Shown: positions 26,333 through 34,602 of the stretch, piece by piece
How the letters are laid out: each line of letters begins with the position of its first letter
Position numbering within the stretch: the stretch's first letter is position 1
Origin: CBDDLD01 sp965230605
GTDB taxonomy: Bacteria; Bacteroidota; Bacteroidia; Flavobacteriales; Flavobacteriaceae
Assembly (NCBI GenBank): GCA_965230605.1
Contig: CBDDLD010000004.1
Span: forward strand, 496,001-560,000
Reading direction: 5' to 3'
DNA length: 64,000 nucleotides
Translations under genes and position numbers: made by a program
The notes under the pieces: generated by a model
What the model was told of the DNA's origin: nothing
The model's input: only the letters and a program-made list of their open reading frames with translations
Databases searched by the model: none

Positions 26333-26799
26333 TGAAGATCTGACAGTTTATTTTCTTTTCGAAAAGACTTATAATCTGTCCATTCGTTTATTTTTTTTCC
26401 GGCGTTATACTTCTCTGCTTTCACAAGTTTTCTGTTTTCATACTTTAAACAGTAACCATTTTTAATCCCATTTTTTAATTGGCATTTATGATTTACATGC
26501 CCAAACTCATCATAAAACACCCACCATTTTACTTTTTGGCCATTTTTAAAATGCCCTTCACTTTCCTTAACACCTTTAGGGGTATAGCTCTTCCAGAATT
26601 TTGAAGCAACACCATTCTTATAATGGCCTTCACTTTTTAACTGTCCATTAGAGTGATAATATTTCCAATAACGGGTTTTCTCTCCATCCTCTATCCATCC
26701 TTCAGATTCTAGAACACCGTTATCAAAATAATTTTTTTGATAACTCTTTTGGGCAACAGCAACGTTGCAAAGAAATAAAAAAAACAGTACAAGTCTCAT
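26329..26799 (-). CDS. YwqK-type MORN-repeat protein
   Basis: 156 aa with signal peptide (MRLVLFFLFLCNVAVAQ). Four to five tandem repeats of about 21-23 residues, such as YYHSNGQLKSEGHYKNG and YTPKGVKESEGHFKNGQ, identify the MORN_2/YwqK family. The family is often labelled a toxin-antitoxin antitoxin, but this exported form has no toxin beside it, so I do not adopt that role. Likely periplasmic or surface scaffold. Joined by one-base overlap to the ferredoxin gene and four-base overlap to a glycosyltransferase. Confidence 0.82.
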   Translation of the reverse strand: MRLVLFFLFLCNVAVAQKSYQKNYFDNGVLESEGWIEDGEKTRYWKYYHSNGQLKSEGHYKNGVASKFWKSYTPKGVKESEGHFKNGQKVKWWVFYDEFGHVNHKCQLKNGIKNGYCLKYENRKLVKAEKYNAGKKINEWTDYKSFRKENKLSDLQ

Positions 26800-28388
26800 T
26801 ATTTTTGATTTACGAGTTCCATAAGATCAACATCATTTCCTAATAAAATGTCGTTAGAATTAATGCGTCCTTTCATGGAATCATTTTCTAATTTTAAAAC
26901 TCCTCTCGGGCATACTGCAGAACAAATACCACAACCTACACAACTAGAACGTACAATATTCTCTCCTTTTTGGGCATAAGCTCTTACATCGATACCCATT
27001 TCGCAATATGTAGAACAGTTACCACAAGAAATACATTGACCACCATTGGTTGTAATTCTAAACTTCGAAAACATACGTTGTTGAAACCCTAATATAGCTG
27101 CCATTGGGCAACCAAAACGACACCAAACTCTATTTCCTAAAATAGGATAGAACCCTGTTCCGATAACTCCTGAAAAGATTGAGCCTATATATAATCCGTA
27201 TGCAGATCTAAGACTGCCAGATTTAATTAAGAATACTTCATCAGTAGTTCCTGTGTAGTGCATAACAAATAATGACGCTAGGATCACAAAAAAGCCAATA
27301 GAGCCATATCTAGCATCTTTACCTAGTTCGTTTCTTTTAAAGATCATTACGACTGCAAAAACAGCAGTAAGAAATACACCGACACCAATTAAGAACACAT
27401 TTTTAGTTAACCAAAATCTATTAGGATCGGTGCCAAGGTAGGTATAGATCATAGCTGTGGTCATGATTACTGAGAATACAAGTACAGCATGAATCAACCA
27501 ACGCTCAATTTTCCATGCAGACATTTTTTTACTACTTAACTGACGAAACGAATCACCAGCAGTTTCAGCTAATCCTCCACATCCGCATACCCAAGAGCAA
27601 TACCAACGCTTTCCATACCTATATGTTAAAAATGGAGATACAACGAATATAGATACAACTCCAAAAATTAACATGATTAGTCCCAGGTTACCAGATGATA
27701 AAAACCCATTGATGGACCAATCATCAAATAAGTAGTAATTCAAAGGCCACACACTCTTTAAGTCATAGTATGGAATGTTTGAATTAAGACGGTACATAAA
27801 TTCCGGTATCAGAAATGCAAATCCTAATTGGAAGAACATTACAGAAACCGTCCTTAATTGTTGATATCTATTGTGTCTATATTTTAATATGAATTTGTAT
27901 CCAAAAATTAAGATAGCAATTGTGTATAGTGAACCATAAACAAACCATTGACTCGCGGGTCTTCCACTGAGTAATTGACTTAATGGATCAAATAGCGATA
28001 CTAGCCCTGTGTTTTCGGCACCATCTGTTGCTAGACCTAAATATTTTGGAAAGAAATAAAGCACAACATAAAATCCGGTTAACAGAATACCCGCTATCCA
28101 ACCAAGCGTACCTCTAGATGAGATGGACTTAAACCAAACGCCATCATTTTTTATACCTTCAAGCTTAGTAAGGTAAGCATCATTTGCAAACAGAATAGTA
28201 CCCACAGAAATAAGCCCTAAAGAGAGCGTAAGGAATACTGCTTTATTTGGAAAATTCGTATTAAATAAGGCTAGGCCTAATATGAATAGCCCTATAACAC
28301 CAATTGCAAGTGCTATTTTTTGTTTTTTAGTTAGGTCTTGAGCATCTGGTTTTGCCAAAGACATACTATAATTCATTTTATTACTCAT
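26799..28388 (-). CDS. Membrane 4Fe-4S ferredoxin of NapH/NosR/CcoG type
   Basis: 529 aa inner-membrane protein. About eight or more helices, two membrane-edge Cys motifs (WYCSWVCGC and VWCRFGCPM, CxxxC type) and a C-terminal dicluster ferredoxin: QCISCGNCSTYCEMG and SCVGCGICSAVCPRG (two CxxCxxCxxxC sets). This is the NapH/NosR/RdxA architecture that passes electrons across or along the membrane. Four bases behind an NAD(P)H/FAD reductase, which could be its electron source. No nitrate, N2O or oxidase genes lie near, so the electron sink is open. Confidence 0.88.
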   Translation of the reverse strand: MSNKMNYSMSLAKPDAQDLTKKQKIALAIGVIGLFILGLALFNTNFPNKAVFLTLSLGLISVGTILFANDAYLTKLEGIKNDGVWFKSISSRGTLGWIAGILLTGFYVVLYFFPKYLGLATDGAENTGLVSLFDPLSQLLSGRPASQWFVYGSLYTIAILIFGYKFILKYRHNRYQQLRTVSVMFFQLGFAFLIPEFMYRLNSNIPYYDLKSVWPLNYYLFDDWSINGFLSSGNLGLIMLIFGVVSIFVVSPFLTYRYGKRWYCSWVCGCGGLAETAGDSFRQLSSKKMSAWKIERWLIHAVLVFSVIMTTAMIYTYLGTDPNRFWLTKNVFLIGVGVFLTAVFAVVMIFKRNELGKDARYGSIGFFVILASLFVMHYTGTTDEVFLIKSGSLRSAYGLYIGSIFSGVIGTGFYPILGNRVWCRFGCPMAAILGFQQRMFSKFRITTNGGQCISCGNCSTYCEMGIDVRAYAQKGENIVRSSCVGCGICSAVCPRGVLKLENDSMKGRINSNDILLGNDVDLMELVNQK

Positions 28389-28392
28389 GATT

Positions 28393-29697
28393 TTATGCGG
28401 TTTGTAGTTGATGGTTGTATGCGTTTAAGATCTCTTTTTCGAATTTTTTATAGAACTCAGGATCAAAGTTAGCCTCAGATAAATGGTTCATAACATAATC
28501 GACATCGCGTTCTTCAGTTAACCATTTGTCAAAGGTTTCATGGCGCATACGTATACCAAATGTGTTAATTCCTAAGAATTTATTAGTATCTCTATGGTAA
28601 GCTACAGTGATACATTTAGTATCGTCACTATGTTTCCAGTGGAAATGTTTTTCATAATCCTGACAAGATCGTTCGCTAAATACCCAACCATAGGTTTGAT
28701 ATTCGATGTCTAAAAACTTAGCAGAGTTAAACCAGTGACCGGGCTTATACTCAATGCGATTACCGCAAATGGTTTGTGCTACAGTTTCTCCCATCATACG
28801 ACCTGTGTACCATACAGCTTCAATAGGTCTTCTGTTTCCTATAGCTTCATGCTGCTCTGCACAATCTCCTATAGCGTAAACATCAGAAGCATTAGTTTCT
28901 AAAAAGCGATTTACTTTTATACCACGGCCAGTCTCTATTGAGGTGTCTTTTAAAAAATCAATATTTGGTGATACACCAGCGGTAAGACCTACAACATCAC
29001 ATGGTATTTCCTCGCCTGTTTCCTGAACAATAACAGACTTTACTTTACCATTTTCATCAGCCTTTATCTCTTGTAAATTACTAGAAAGTCTAAGGTCGAT
29101 ATGGTGATTTTTGATATGTCTGTTAATCATTTCGCTTTCACCACTAGGAAGAACACCATTCCAGAAACTATCTTCTCTAACTAAAAATGTAACAGGGATA
29201 TTTCTAGAATTGAGCATTTCTGCTAATTCTATACCTATTAAACCACCACCAACAATTACGGCACGCTTACATACTTTATTATTGGGCGCGTAGCGTTCTA
29301 GGTTTTCTAAATCTTGTTTATGGTACATGCCCATTACACCGTCTAAATCTTGTCCGGGCCACCCAAATTTATTAGGCTTGCTTCCTGTAGCCAATATGAG
29401 TTTATCATAAGTCATAGATTCACCATTGGAAAATGATAATGTTTTATGATTAGTATCAATATCGGAGACATAACCTTTTTTAAGATTTATTCTATTTTTC
29501 TCCCAGAACCAATTTTCATAAGGCTGTGTGTGTTCAAATTTCATGTGCCCCATGTAAATGTACATTAGTGCTGTTCTAGAAAAAAAGTAATCGGTTTCAG
29601 CGGAAATGATAGTTATTTTTTTATCTGAAAGTTTTCTGATATGCCTAGCGGCTGTGACTCCAGAAATTCCATTTCCAATAATTACAATGTGTTCCAT
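28393..29697 (-). CDS. NAD(P)/FAD-dependent oxidoreductase
   Basis: 434 aa, disulfide-reductase-like fold. FAD loop IVIIGNGISGVTAA at the N-terminus, NAD(P) loop AVIVGGGLIGIELAEML around 150-165, and SDVYAIGDCAE for the FAD-binding end. Resembles NADH:rubredoxin/nitrite-reductase-type flavoproteins with an extra C-terminal domain (about 310-434) that has aromatic and charged clusters. First gene of the six-gene minus-strand operon, four bases from the membrane ferredoxin: together they look like an NAD(P)H-to-membrane electron chain. No clear promoter seen in the 205-base gap to the divergent DUF547 gene. Confidence 0.88.
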   Translation of the reverse strand: MEHIVIIGNGISGVTAARHIRKLSDKKITIISAETDYFFSRTALMYIYMGHMKFEHTQPYENWFWEKNRINLKKGYVSDIDTNHKTLSFSNGESMTYDKLILATGSKPNKFGWPGQDLDGVMGMYHKQDLENLERYAPNNKVCKRAVIVGGGLIGIELAEMLNSRNIPVTFLVREDSFWNGVLPSGESEMINRHIKNHHIDLRLSSNLQEIKADENGKVKSVIVQETGEEIPCDVVGLTAGVSPNIDFLKDTSIETGRGIKVNRFLETNASDVYAIGDCAEQHEAIGNRRPIEAVWYTGRMMGETVAQTICGNRIEYKPGHWFNSAKFLDIEYQTYGWVFSERSCQDYEKHFHWKHSDDTKCITVAYHRDTNKFLGINTFGIRMRHETFDKWLTEERDVDYVMNHLSEANFDPEFYKKFEKEILNAYNHQLQTA

Positions 29698-29902
29698 AAG
29701 TGTTGGATGTTAGTGTTGGTTCTGTCGTCTTTAAAGTTAAGAACTTATCACGGGCTTTTAATTTAGAATTATTATAAATTAAAACGAAACTGTAAGGTTT
29801 TAAGGGGATTACAGACGCTAAAAAACTTCAGAAAATAATGTAAGTAAGTCGATGTGTCTCTCGACCTAAGTGCCGATAATAAAACGAAAAACAGTTGAAA
29901 TA

Positions 29903-30613
29903 ATGAAAAACTATCTATTCATATTAGCACTTATAATTTCGGGAAGTACGTTTTCTCAAGACGTCAATACCTTCTTTAATAAGGCCGATGATTTCTTTAA
30001 ATCGTATGTATCTAATGGAAAAGTAGCCTACGCTAAACTTCATAAGAATCAAAAACCATTAAATGACATATTAGCTTTAGCTGAAACGATCTCAATATCA
30101 GAGTCTGATGCAAATAACTATCAGGCGTTTTGGATTAATGCATACAATTTGTCCGTTATTAAAGGAATTATTGATAACTATCCGACGAAATCCCCATTAG
30201 ACAATTCAGGATTTTTTGATAAAACAACCTATAGTTTAGGAGGTAAGCAAATCACTTTAAATGATATAGAACACAAATTATTACGTGCAAAATTTAATGA
30301 TGCCCGTTTTCATTTTGTGTTAGTATGCGGAGCCGTAGGCTGTCCACCTCTTATTAATACAGCTTATTTGCCGAGTACATTAAATAAGCAGCTAGATCAA
30401 CAAACCAGAATAGCTTTAAACGGGACTTTCCTTAAAGTAAATACAAAGAAAAAACGCGTTCAAGGTTCTGAAATATTAAAATGGTATAAAGAAGATTTTA
30501 CTATGAATGGAGCCTCTGAAATAGACTTTATAAATAAGTATCGTAAAGATAAAATACCTAATAACTATAAGCTAAGTTATTTTCCATACGACTGGAAATT
30601 AAACAAACAATAA
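29903..30613 (+). CDS. DUF547-domain exported protein
   Basis: 236 aa from ATG 29903, chosen because a signal peptide (MKNYLFILALIISGSTFSQ) follows directly. DUF547 blocks: YQAFWINAYNLSVIKGIIDNY, LNDIEHKLLRAKFNDARFHF, and VCGAVGCPPL with its Cys pair. DUF547 proteins have no agreed enzymatic role. Diverges from the FAD reductase operon; 206 bases lie between and I see no clear promoter there. A second DUF547 protein sits in the arsenosugar cluster at 36.6-37.5 kb. An outer-membrane protein gene follows after 22 bases. Confidence 0.88.
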   Translation: MKNYLFILALIISGSTFSQDVNTFFNKADDFFKSYVSNGKVAYAKLHKNQKPLNDILALAETISISESDANNYQAFWINAYNLSVIKGIIDNYPTKSPLDNSGFFDKTTYSLGGKQITLNDIEHKLLRAKFNDARFHFVLVCGAVGCPPLINTAYLPSTLNKQLDQQTRIALNGTFLKVNTKKKRVQGSEILKWYKEDFTMNGASEIDFINKYRKDKIPNNYKLSYFPYDWKLNKQ

Positions 30614-30635
30614 TAACAAACCAAAAACCAAAACA

Positions 30636-31508
30636 ATGAAAAAGATAATTGCCTTGTTCGTAGTAATTATTATGCCGTTAATGGCTATCTCACAACAAGA
30701 TGATACAGACACTCAAAAAAGTAATATTCAAACTTATACACCATCAAAACTTTTAAACAAGGGGCAATGGGATATAAAATGGTTCAATAACTTATATACG
30801 CAAACAGAGAGTACGTTTACTGAAGGTAGAGAACCAAGACAGACGTTTTTTACGTCTACTGTAGATATATTTACAGGAGTTTCTGAGAAAAGTACATTTA
30901 ATGTGGGATTACTCTTAGAGTTTAGATCTAATGTTGTAAATGATAGAAATGCTTTTGATGTGTTTCAATTTGATGGAGAAGCAGGAACGGCAAGATCAGG
31001 ATTTACATCTTTTGCTCCGGCAGTAAAATTTAATCCAATAAAAGGTGTGGGGAATTTCACTATCCAAACCGCATTCCATATTCCATTAATAGATAATGAA
31101 ACTGAAGACGGCGTATTCTTAGATCAAAATGGATTTATCTTTCAAAATAGATTCTTTTACGATTACACATTCCCAGGAGATAAATGGCAGATTTTTACCG
31201 AGCTTAATACAGAATATAGTTTTGGCAAGAATGAAGATAGTTTCGCTAATGACAGTTTAAACTTAACTCCAGGAGTCTTCTTGAGTTATTTTCCTGATCA
31301 AGATTTCACCTTATTAGTCCTTGCTCAACATTCGCAACGATTAGATTTAGGTAATGATTTTGAACAAGATTTCACAGCGTTAGGAGGTGGTGCTAAATAC
31401 CAGTTGAGTAAAGTTTTAAATATTGAAGCGTTATATACCAATTTTGTTAGAGGAAATAATACAGGATTAGGGGAAACTTTTAACATAGGCTTAAGGGCCC
31501 TGTTTTAG
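30636..31508 (+). CDS. Putative outer-membrane beta-barrel protein
   Basis: 290 aa with signal peptide (cleavage near MAISQ-Q). The rest alternates amphipathic strands, such as STFNVGLLLEFRSN, GNFTIQTAFHIPLI and FTLLVLAQHSQRLDL, and ends in an aromatic (GLRALF), the usual barrel end. No named family recognised. 22 bases after the DUF547 gene, and before a GH113-like hydrolase, so part of an envelope operon. Could be a porin or an OMP that anchors its neighbours. Confidence 0.65.
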   Translation: MKKIIALFVVIIMPLMAISQQDDTDTQKSNIQTYTPSKLLNKGQWDIKWFNNLYTQTESTFTEGREPRQTFFTSTVDIFTGVSEKSTFNVGLLLEFRSNVVNDRNAFDVFQFDGEAGTARSGFTSFAPAVKFNPIKGVGNFTIQTAFHIPLIDNETEDGVFLDQNGFIFQNRFFYDYTFPGDKWQIFTELNTEYSFGKNEDSFANDSLNLTPGVFLSYFPDQDFTLLVLAQHSQRLDLGNDFEQDFTALGGGAKYQLSKVLNIEALYTNFVRGNNTGLGETFNIGLRALF

Positions 31509-31520
31509 CAAGAACCTTAA

Positions 31521-31569
31521 ATTAGGAGTCTAAACCTGTATTGATTATGAAAATATTTAGACTCCTAAT
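31521..31569 (+). repeat. 14-bp perfect inverted repeat that loops out the start codon of the GH113-like gene
   Basis: Left arm 31521-31534 (ATTAGGAGTCTAAA) and right arm 31556-31569 are perfect complements around a 21-base loop. The loop holds the ATG at 31547; the right arm covers codons 4-8. A stable mRNA hairpin here should limit ribosome access or mark an intercistronic processing site. No T-run follows, so a terminator is unlikely. Confidence 0.7.
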
Positions 31570-32554
31570 AGTAGTTGCACTTTGTGCAATTCAAATGTCA
31601 TGTGGACAAACTGAACGTATTAATGGCTTAAGCTTTGTTGCTTCAGGGATTGCTATCGATCAAAACCACGTGAAACCAGTTGTTAATGTGAATGCAAATT
31701 ATGCAGCAGTGATGCCATTTGGGTTTATTAGAAACTTGAGTCACCCGGAAATAATGTTTAATACCAAGCGACAATGGTTTGGGGAGACTAGAGAAGGGGC
31801 AAAACAATATATAGATCAACTGCGTCAGCAGAAAATTAAAATAATGCTCAAACCTCAGATTTGGGTTTGGCGAGGAGAGTTTACAGGTTTCATTGAGATG
31901 GATAATGAAGATGATTGGAAAACACTTGAAACCTCATATTCAAAGTTTATTTTAGAATACGCTGAATTGGCCCAGGAGACTAAAACTGAAATTCTGTGTA
32001 TTGGGACAGAATTAGAAAAGTTCATTGAAAAAAGACCTGAATATTGGAATAACTTGATTGATCAAATTAGGAAAATATATAAAGGTAAATTGACTTATGC
32101 AGCAAATTGGGACGAGTATAAACGTACACCATTTTGGGGAAAACTAGATTTCATAGGTTTAGATGCTTATTTCCCTGTTAGCAATAGCAAAACCCCAACA
32201 ATGGAAGAATGTAGAGAAGGTTGGAAAGCGCATAAAGAAACAATTAAAGCCACAGCATTGAAATATGAAAAACCAATACTCTTTACAGAGTACGGCTACA
32301 GAAGTGTAGATTATACAGGTAAAGAGCCTTGGCGTTATGATAGAAGTATGACGCAGGTTAATCTAGACGCTCAGGTAAATGCAACTAAAGCTTTATATGA
32401 GGAGTTTTGGAAAGAAGAAGAATGGTTTGCCGGAGGTTTTATTTGGAAATGGTTCCATAATCATGCTGCTTCAGGCGGCAAACAAAATAATCAATTTACA
32501 CCACAGAATAAACCTGTGGAACAAGTAATAAAAGCATATTATAAACAAGAATAA
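31547..32554 (+). CDS. GH113-like glycoside hydrolase, lipoprotein
   Basis: 335 aa from ATG 31547; an in-frame TTG six bases earlier is less likely. Lipoprotein signal MKIFRLLIVVALCAIQMSCG with lipid Cys about residue 19. A TIM-barrel hydrolase follows: IMLKPQIWVWRGEFTG, acid/base Glu in CIGTELEKFIE, GLDAYFPV, nucleophile Glu in LFTEYGYRS, and GGFIWKWFHN. The pattern resembles GH113 beta-mannanases and their relatives. Cell-surface or periplasmic. A perfect hairpin surrounds its start. No SusC/SusD pair nearby, so not a classic polysaccharide-utilisation locus; it may trim an own envelope glycan. Confidence 0.82.
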   Translation: MKIFRLLIVVALCAIQMSCGQTERINGLSFVASGIAIDQNHVKPVVNVNANYAAVMPFGFIRNLSHPEIMFNTKRQWFGETREGAKQYIDQLRQQKIKIMLKPQIWVWRGEFTGFIEMDNEDDWKTLETSYSKFILEYAELAQETKTEILCIGTELEKFIEKRPEYWNNLIDQIRKIYKGKLTYAANWDEYKRTPFWGKLDFIGLDAYFPVSNSKTPTMEECREGWKAHKETIKATALKYEKPILFTEYGYRSVDYTGKEPWRYDRSMTQVNLDAQVNATKALYEEFWKEEEWFAGGFIWKWFHNHAASGGKQNNQFTPQNKPVEQVIKAYYKQE

Positions 32555-33297
32555 TGAAGAAGATATTATACATAGGTGTCATTTTAATAATGTACTCTTG
32601 TGTTACAGACGATTCTGTACCTATCGCATTTGATACAACACCAAGATTATCCTTTGATATTGAAGGACGATTATTTGTTACAGATGCTGTAGTAGCATGT
32701 GCGGCTAGCGATAGTTTAAATAGTGACCTTATAAGGGTTTACTATTATCCGGAAGAAGGTGCTCAGAATGTGAGGTTTTATGAGACCAATACCCCAAGCG
32801 TAGACCCTAATGATTTTTTCAATTACCTGCGTTTGGATATTGATGATACACCGTTTTTTGGAGGAGCACTAAGGCAATTTGAAAGACTATTCTCAATTGA
32901 GCAATACATTATTATTACTTATGAAGTAGATGATAGAATTATGATATCTACACCTATAAGAACCAAAAATAATTCACTACCCACAGAATGGATCAGTACT
33001 ATAGAGATAGATCAGCAACAATCTACAATGCCTCGTTTCGATTGGAATGTAGCATCACAAGACAACAATGCTATCTTTTTTGAGGTGGTATCTAATTCTG
33101 AAAATAATCTCTTATCAGGAACCTATACCAATGAAAGTGAATTTCAATACTATAATTTAGATAATGTAGTATTTAACATTACCAATGGTACACCTCCAGA
33201 TTTAATTGTTGGTGATGATTATGAGATTACAGTGATGGATGTGAGTATAGATAATTGGGTAAATCAGGTTATTAATTCTCCATTTACAGCAGAGTGA
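32554..33297 (+). CDS. Hypothetical lipoprotein
   Basis: 247 aa, not recognised. Lipoprotein signal MKKILYIGVILIMYSC (Cys 16), then beta-rich sequence with many acidic and aromatic residues and no catalytic motif. The segments EYIITYEVDDRI-like and DDYEITVMDVSID suggest immunoglobulin-like strands. Its ATG overlaps the GH113-like stop by one base, and its TGA overlaps the next ATG. It probably assists the hydrolase or the two Omp85-like neighbours at the outer membrane. Confidence 0.7.
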   Translation: MKKILYIGVILIMYSCVTDDSVPIAFDTTPRLSFDIEGRLFVTDAVVACAASDSLNSDLIRVYYYPEEGAQNVRFYETNTPSVDPNDFFNYLRLDIDDTPFFGGALRQFERLFSIEQYIIITYEVDDRIMISTPIRTKNNSLPTEWISTIEIDQQQSTMPRFDWNVASQDNNAIFFEVVSNSENNLLSGTYTNESEFQYYNLDNVVFNITNGTPPDLIVGDDYEITVMDVSIDNWVNQVINSPFTAE

Positions 33298-34565
33298 TGA
33301 GACTTTTTATTATAATTTTTATTTGCTTCGGGCTTAACGCTTATGCTCAGGAAGGAATAATTTCGGAAGTAAAAGTTGAAGGGAATAAGCGAACAAAGAC
33401 AAGCTTTTTAAAACGTTTGGCTTTTGTGAAAGAAGGAAGCCAATTAGATACTGTCAGAATAAACTCTGATATTAGACGATTAAAGTTATTACCTTCAGTT
33501 GCTAATGCGAGATATGAGCTAAAAGACACTTCTCAAGGGCAATACCAACTAACGTACTATATTGAAGAAAACTTTGCCATAATCCCAGGTATTAATATAT
33601 CTACAGCAAATAATGGTGAGTTTGCTTTTAGAACTTCGATTTTTGATTTCAACTTTTTAGGAAGAAATCAGATTATTGGTGGGTTTTATAGTAGAGATGT
33701 ATTTGACTCCTATGGTGCTTTTTGGGAAGCTCCTAATTTATTTACACGTAAATTAGGAATAGGCCTTAACTATCAGAATAATGTGTCTCAAGAACCAGTG
33801 TTTTTTGATAATAATTCTGATGTTAACTACAGATTTGATAGTAAAGCATTTGAGGTTAAGTTACAATATGAGCATAATTTCCACAATCGATTTGAGCTAG
33901 GATTGAACTTTGCTAAAGAAGAATATGATTTCTTAGATGGTGATTTACCGGCAGGGACTCCAACGAATCTTGGCGTCGATAAAGTATCAGTGATTGGAGA
34001 GTATGAGTATAATAACATCAACATCTTTTATCAATACCAAGAAGGGTTTAGAAGCATCTTTACCTATAGTTTTACACTAAATTCTAGTGGCGATAATGAT
34101 TTACTCCGTAACTTTTTTATTGGAAGAAATGATTTCGAATATTTTAAACGTATCGGAGAGAAAGGGAACTGGGCAAGCCGATTACGTTTAGCCTATGCCA
34201 CTAATGATACAACACCGTTTGCACCATTTGCATTAGACAATCAGCTAAACATCAGAGGTGTTGGTAATACCATAGATCGAGGAACTGCAGCCGTAGTTCT
34301 TAATACAGAATACAGGCATACCTTATATGAAAAGGGTTGGTTTGTTGTACAAAGTAACGCTTTTATTGATGCCGGAACATGGCAAGATCCCGGAGGGGAT
34401 CTAGGCGATCTGGTCGATGGTACAAATACACGCTTTTACCCGGGGTTAGGAATCCGGTTTATTCATAAGCGTATCTTTAATGCCGTATTTAGGTTAGATT
34501 ATGGATTTGGTATTGGAGATGAGGCTACTAACGGAATTGTTTTTGGCATTGGACAATATTTCTAG
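33297..34565 (+). CDS. Single-POTRA Omp85-family outer-membrane protein, copy 1
   Basis: 422 aa from ATG 33297 (GTG 33294 also possible). Signal peptide (LNAYAQ), one POTRA domain at about 18-95 (ISEVKVEGNKRTKTSFLKR) and a barrel of about 320 residues carrying LNIRGVGNTIDRGTAA, the place of the VRGF/Y motif of BamA/TamA, with C-terminal GIGQYF. Much shorter than BamA, so not the essential assembly protein. The next gene is a diverged copy: the two share the same domain plan and the block NTEYRHTLYEKxWFVxQ. Role perhaps insertion or secretion of a partner from this operon. Confidence 0.83.
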   Translation: MRLFIIIFICFGLNAYAQEGIISEVKVEGNKRTKTSFLKRLAFVKEGSQLDTVRINSDIRRLKLLPSVANARYELKDTSQGQYQLTYYIEENFAIIPGINISTANNGEFAFRTSIFDFNFLGRNQIIGGFYSRDVFDSYGAFWEAPNLFTRKLGIGLNYQNNVSQEPVFFDNNSDVNYRFDSKAFEVKLQYEHNFHNRFELGLNFAKEEYDFLDGDLPAGTPTNLGVDKVSVIGEYEYNNINIFYQYQEGFRSIFTYSFTLNSSGDNDLLRNFFIGRNDFEYFKRIGEKGNWASRLRLAYATNDTTPFAPFALDNQLNIRGVGNTIDRGTAAVVLNTEYRHTLYEKGWFVVQSNAFIDAGTWQDPGGDLGDLVDGTNTRFYPGLGIRFIHKRIFNAVFRLDYGFGIGDEATNGIVFGIGQYF

Positions 34566-34576
34566 TGATTAAATCT

Positions 34577-34584
34577 TATTTTTG
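34577..34584 (+). promoter_or_regulatory. Candidate -7 element (TATTTTTG)
   Basis: Exact TAnnTTTG match 18 bases before the ATG of the second Omp85-like gene, in the 37-base gap between the two copies. No TTG at the right distance, so weak. Confidence 0.25.
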
Positions 34585-34602
34585 CTATTAAGTATTTAAG
34601 GT

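Noticed and set aside
26329..26799. YwqK protein as the antitoxin of a toxin-antitoxin pair
   Set aside because: It has a signal peptide, sits in a long operon and has no small toxin gene beside it.
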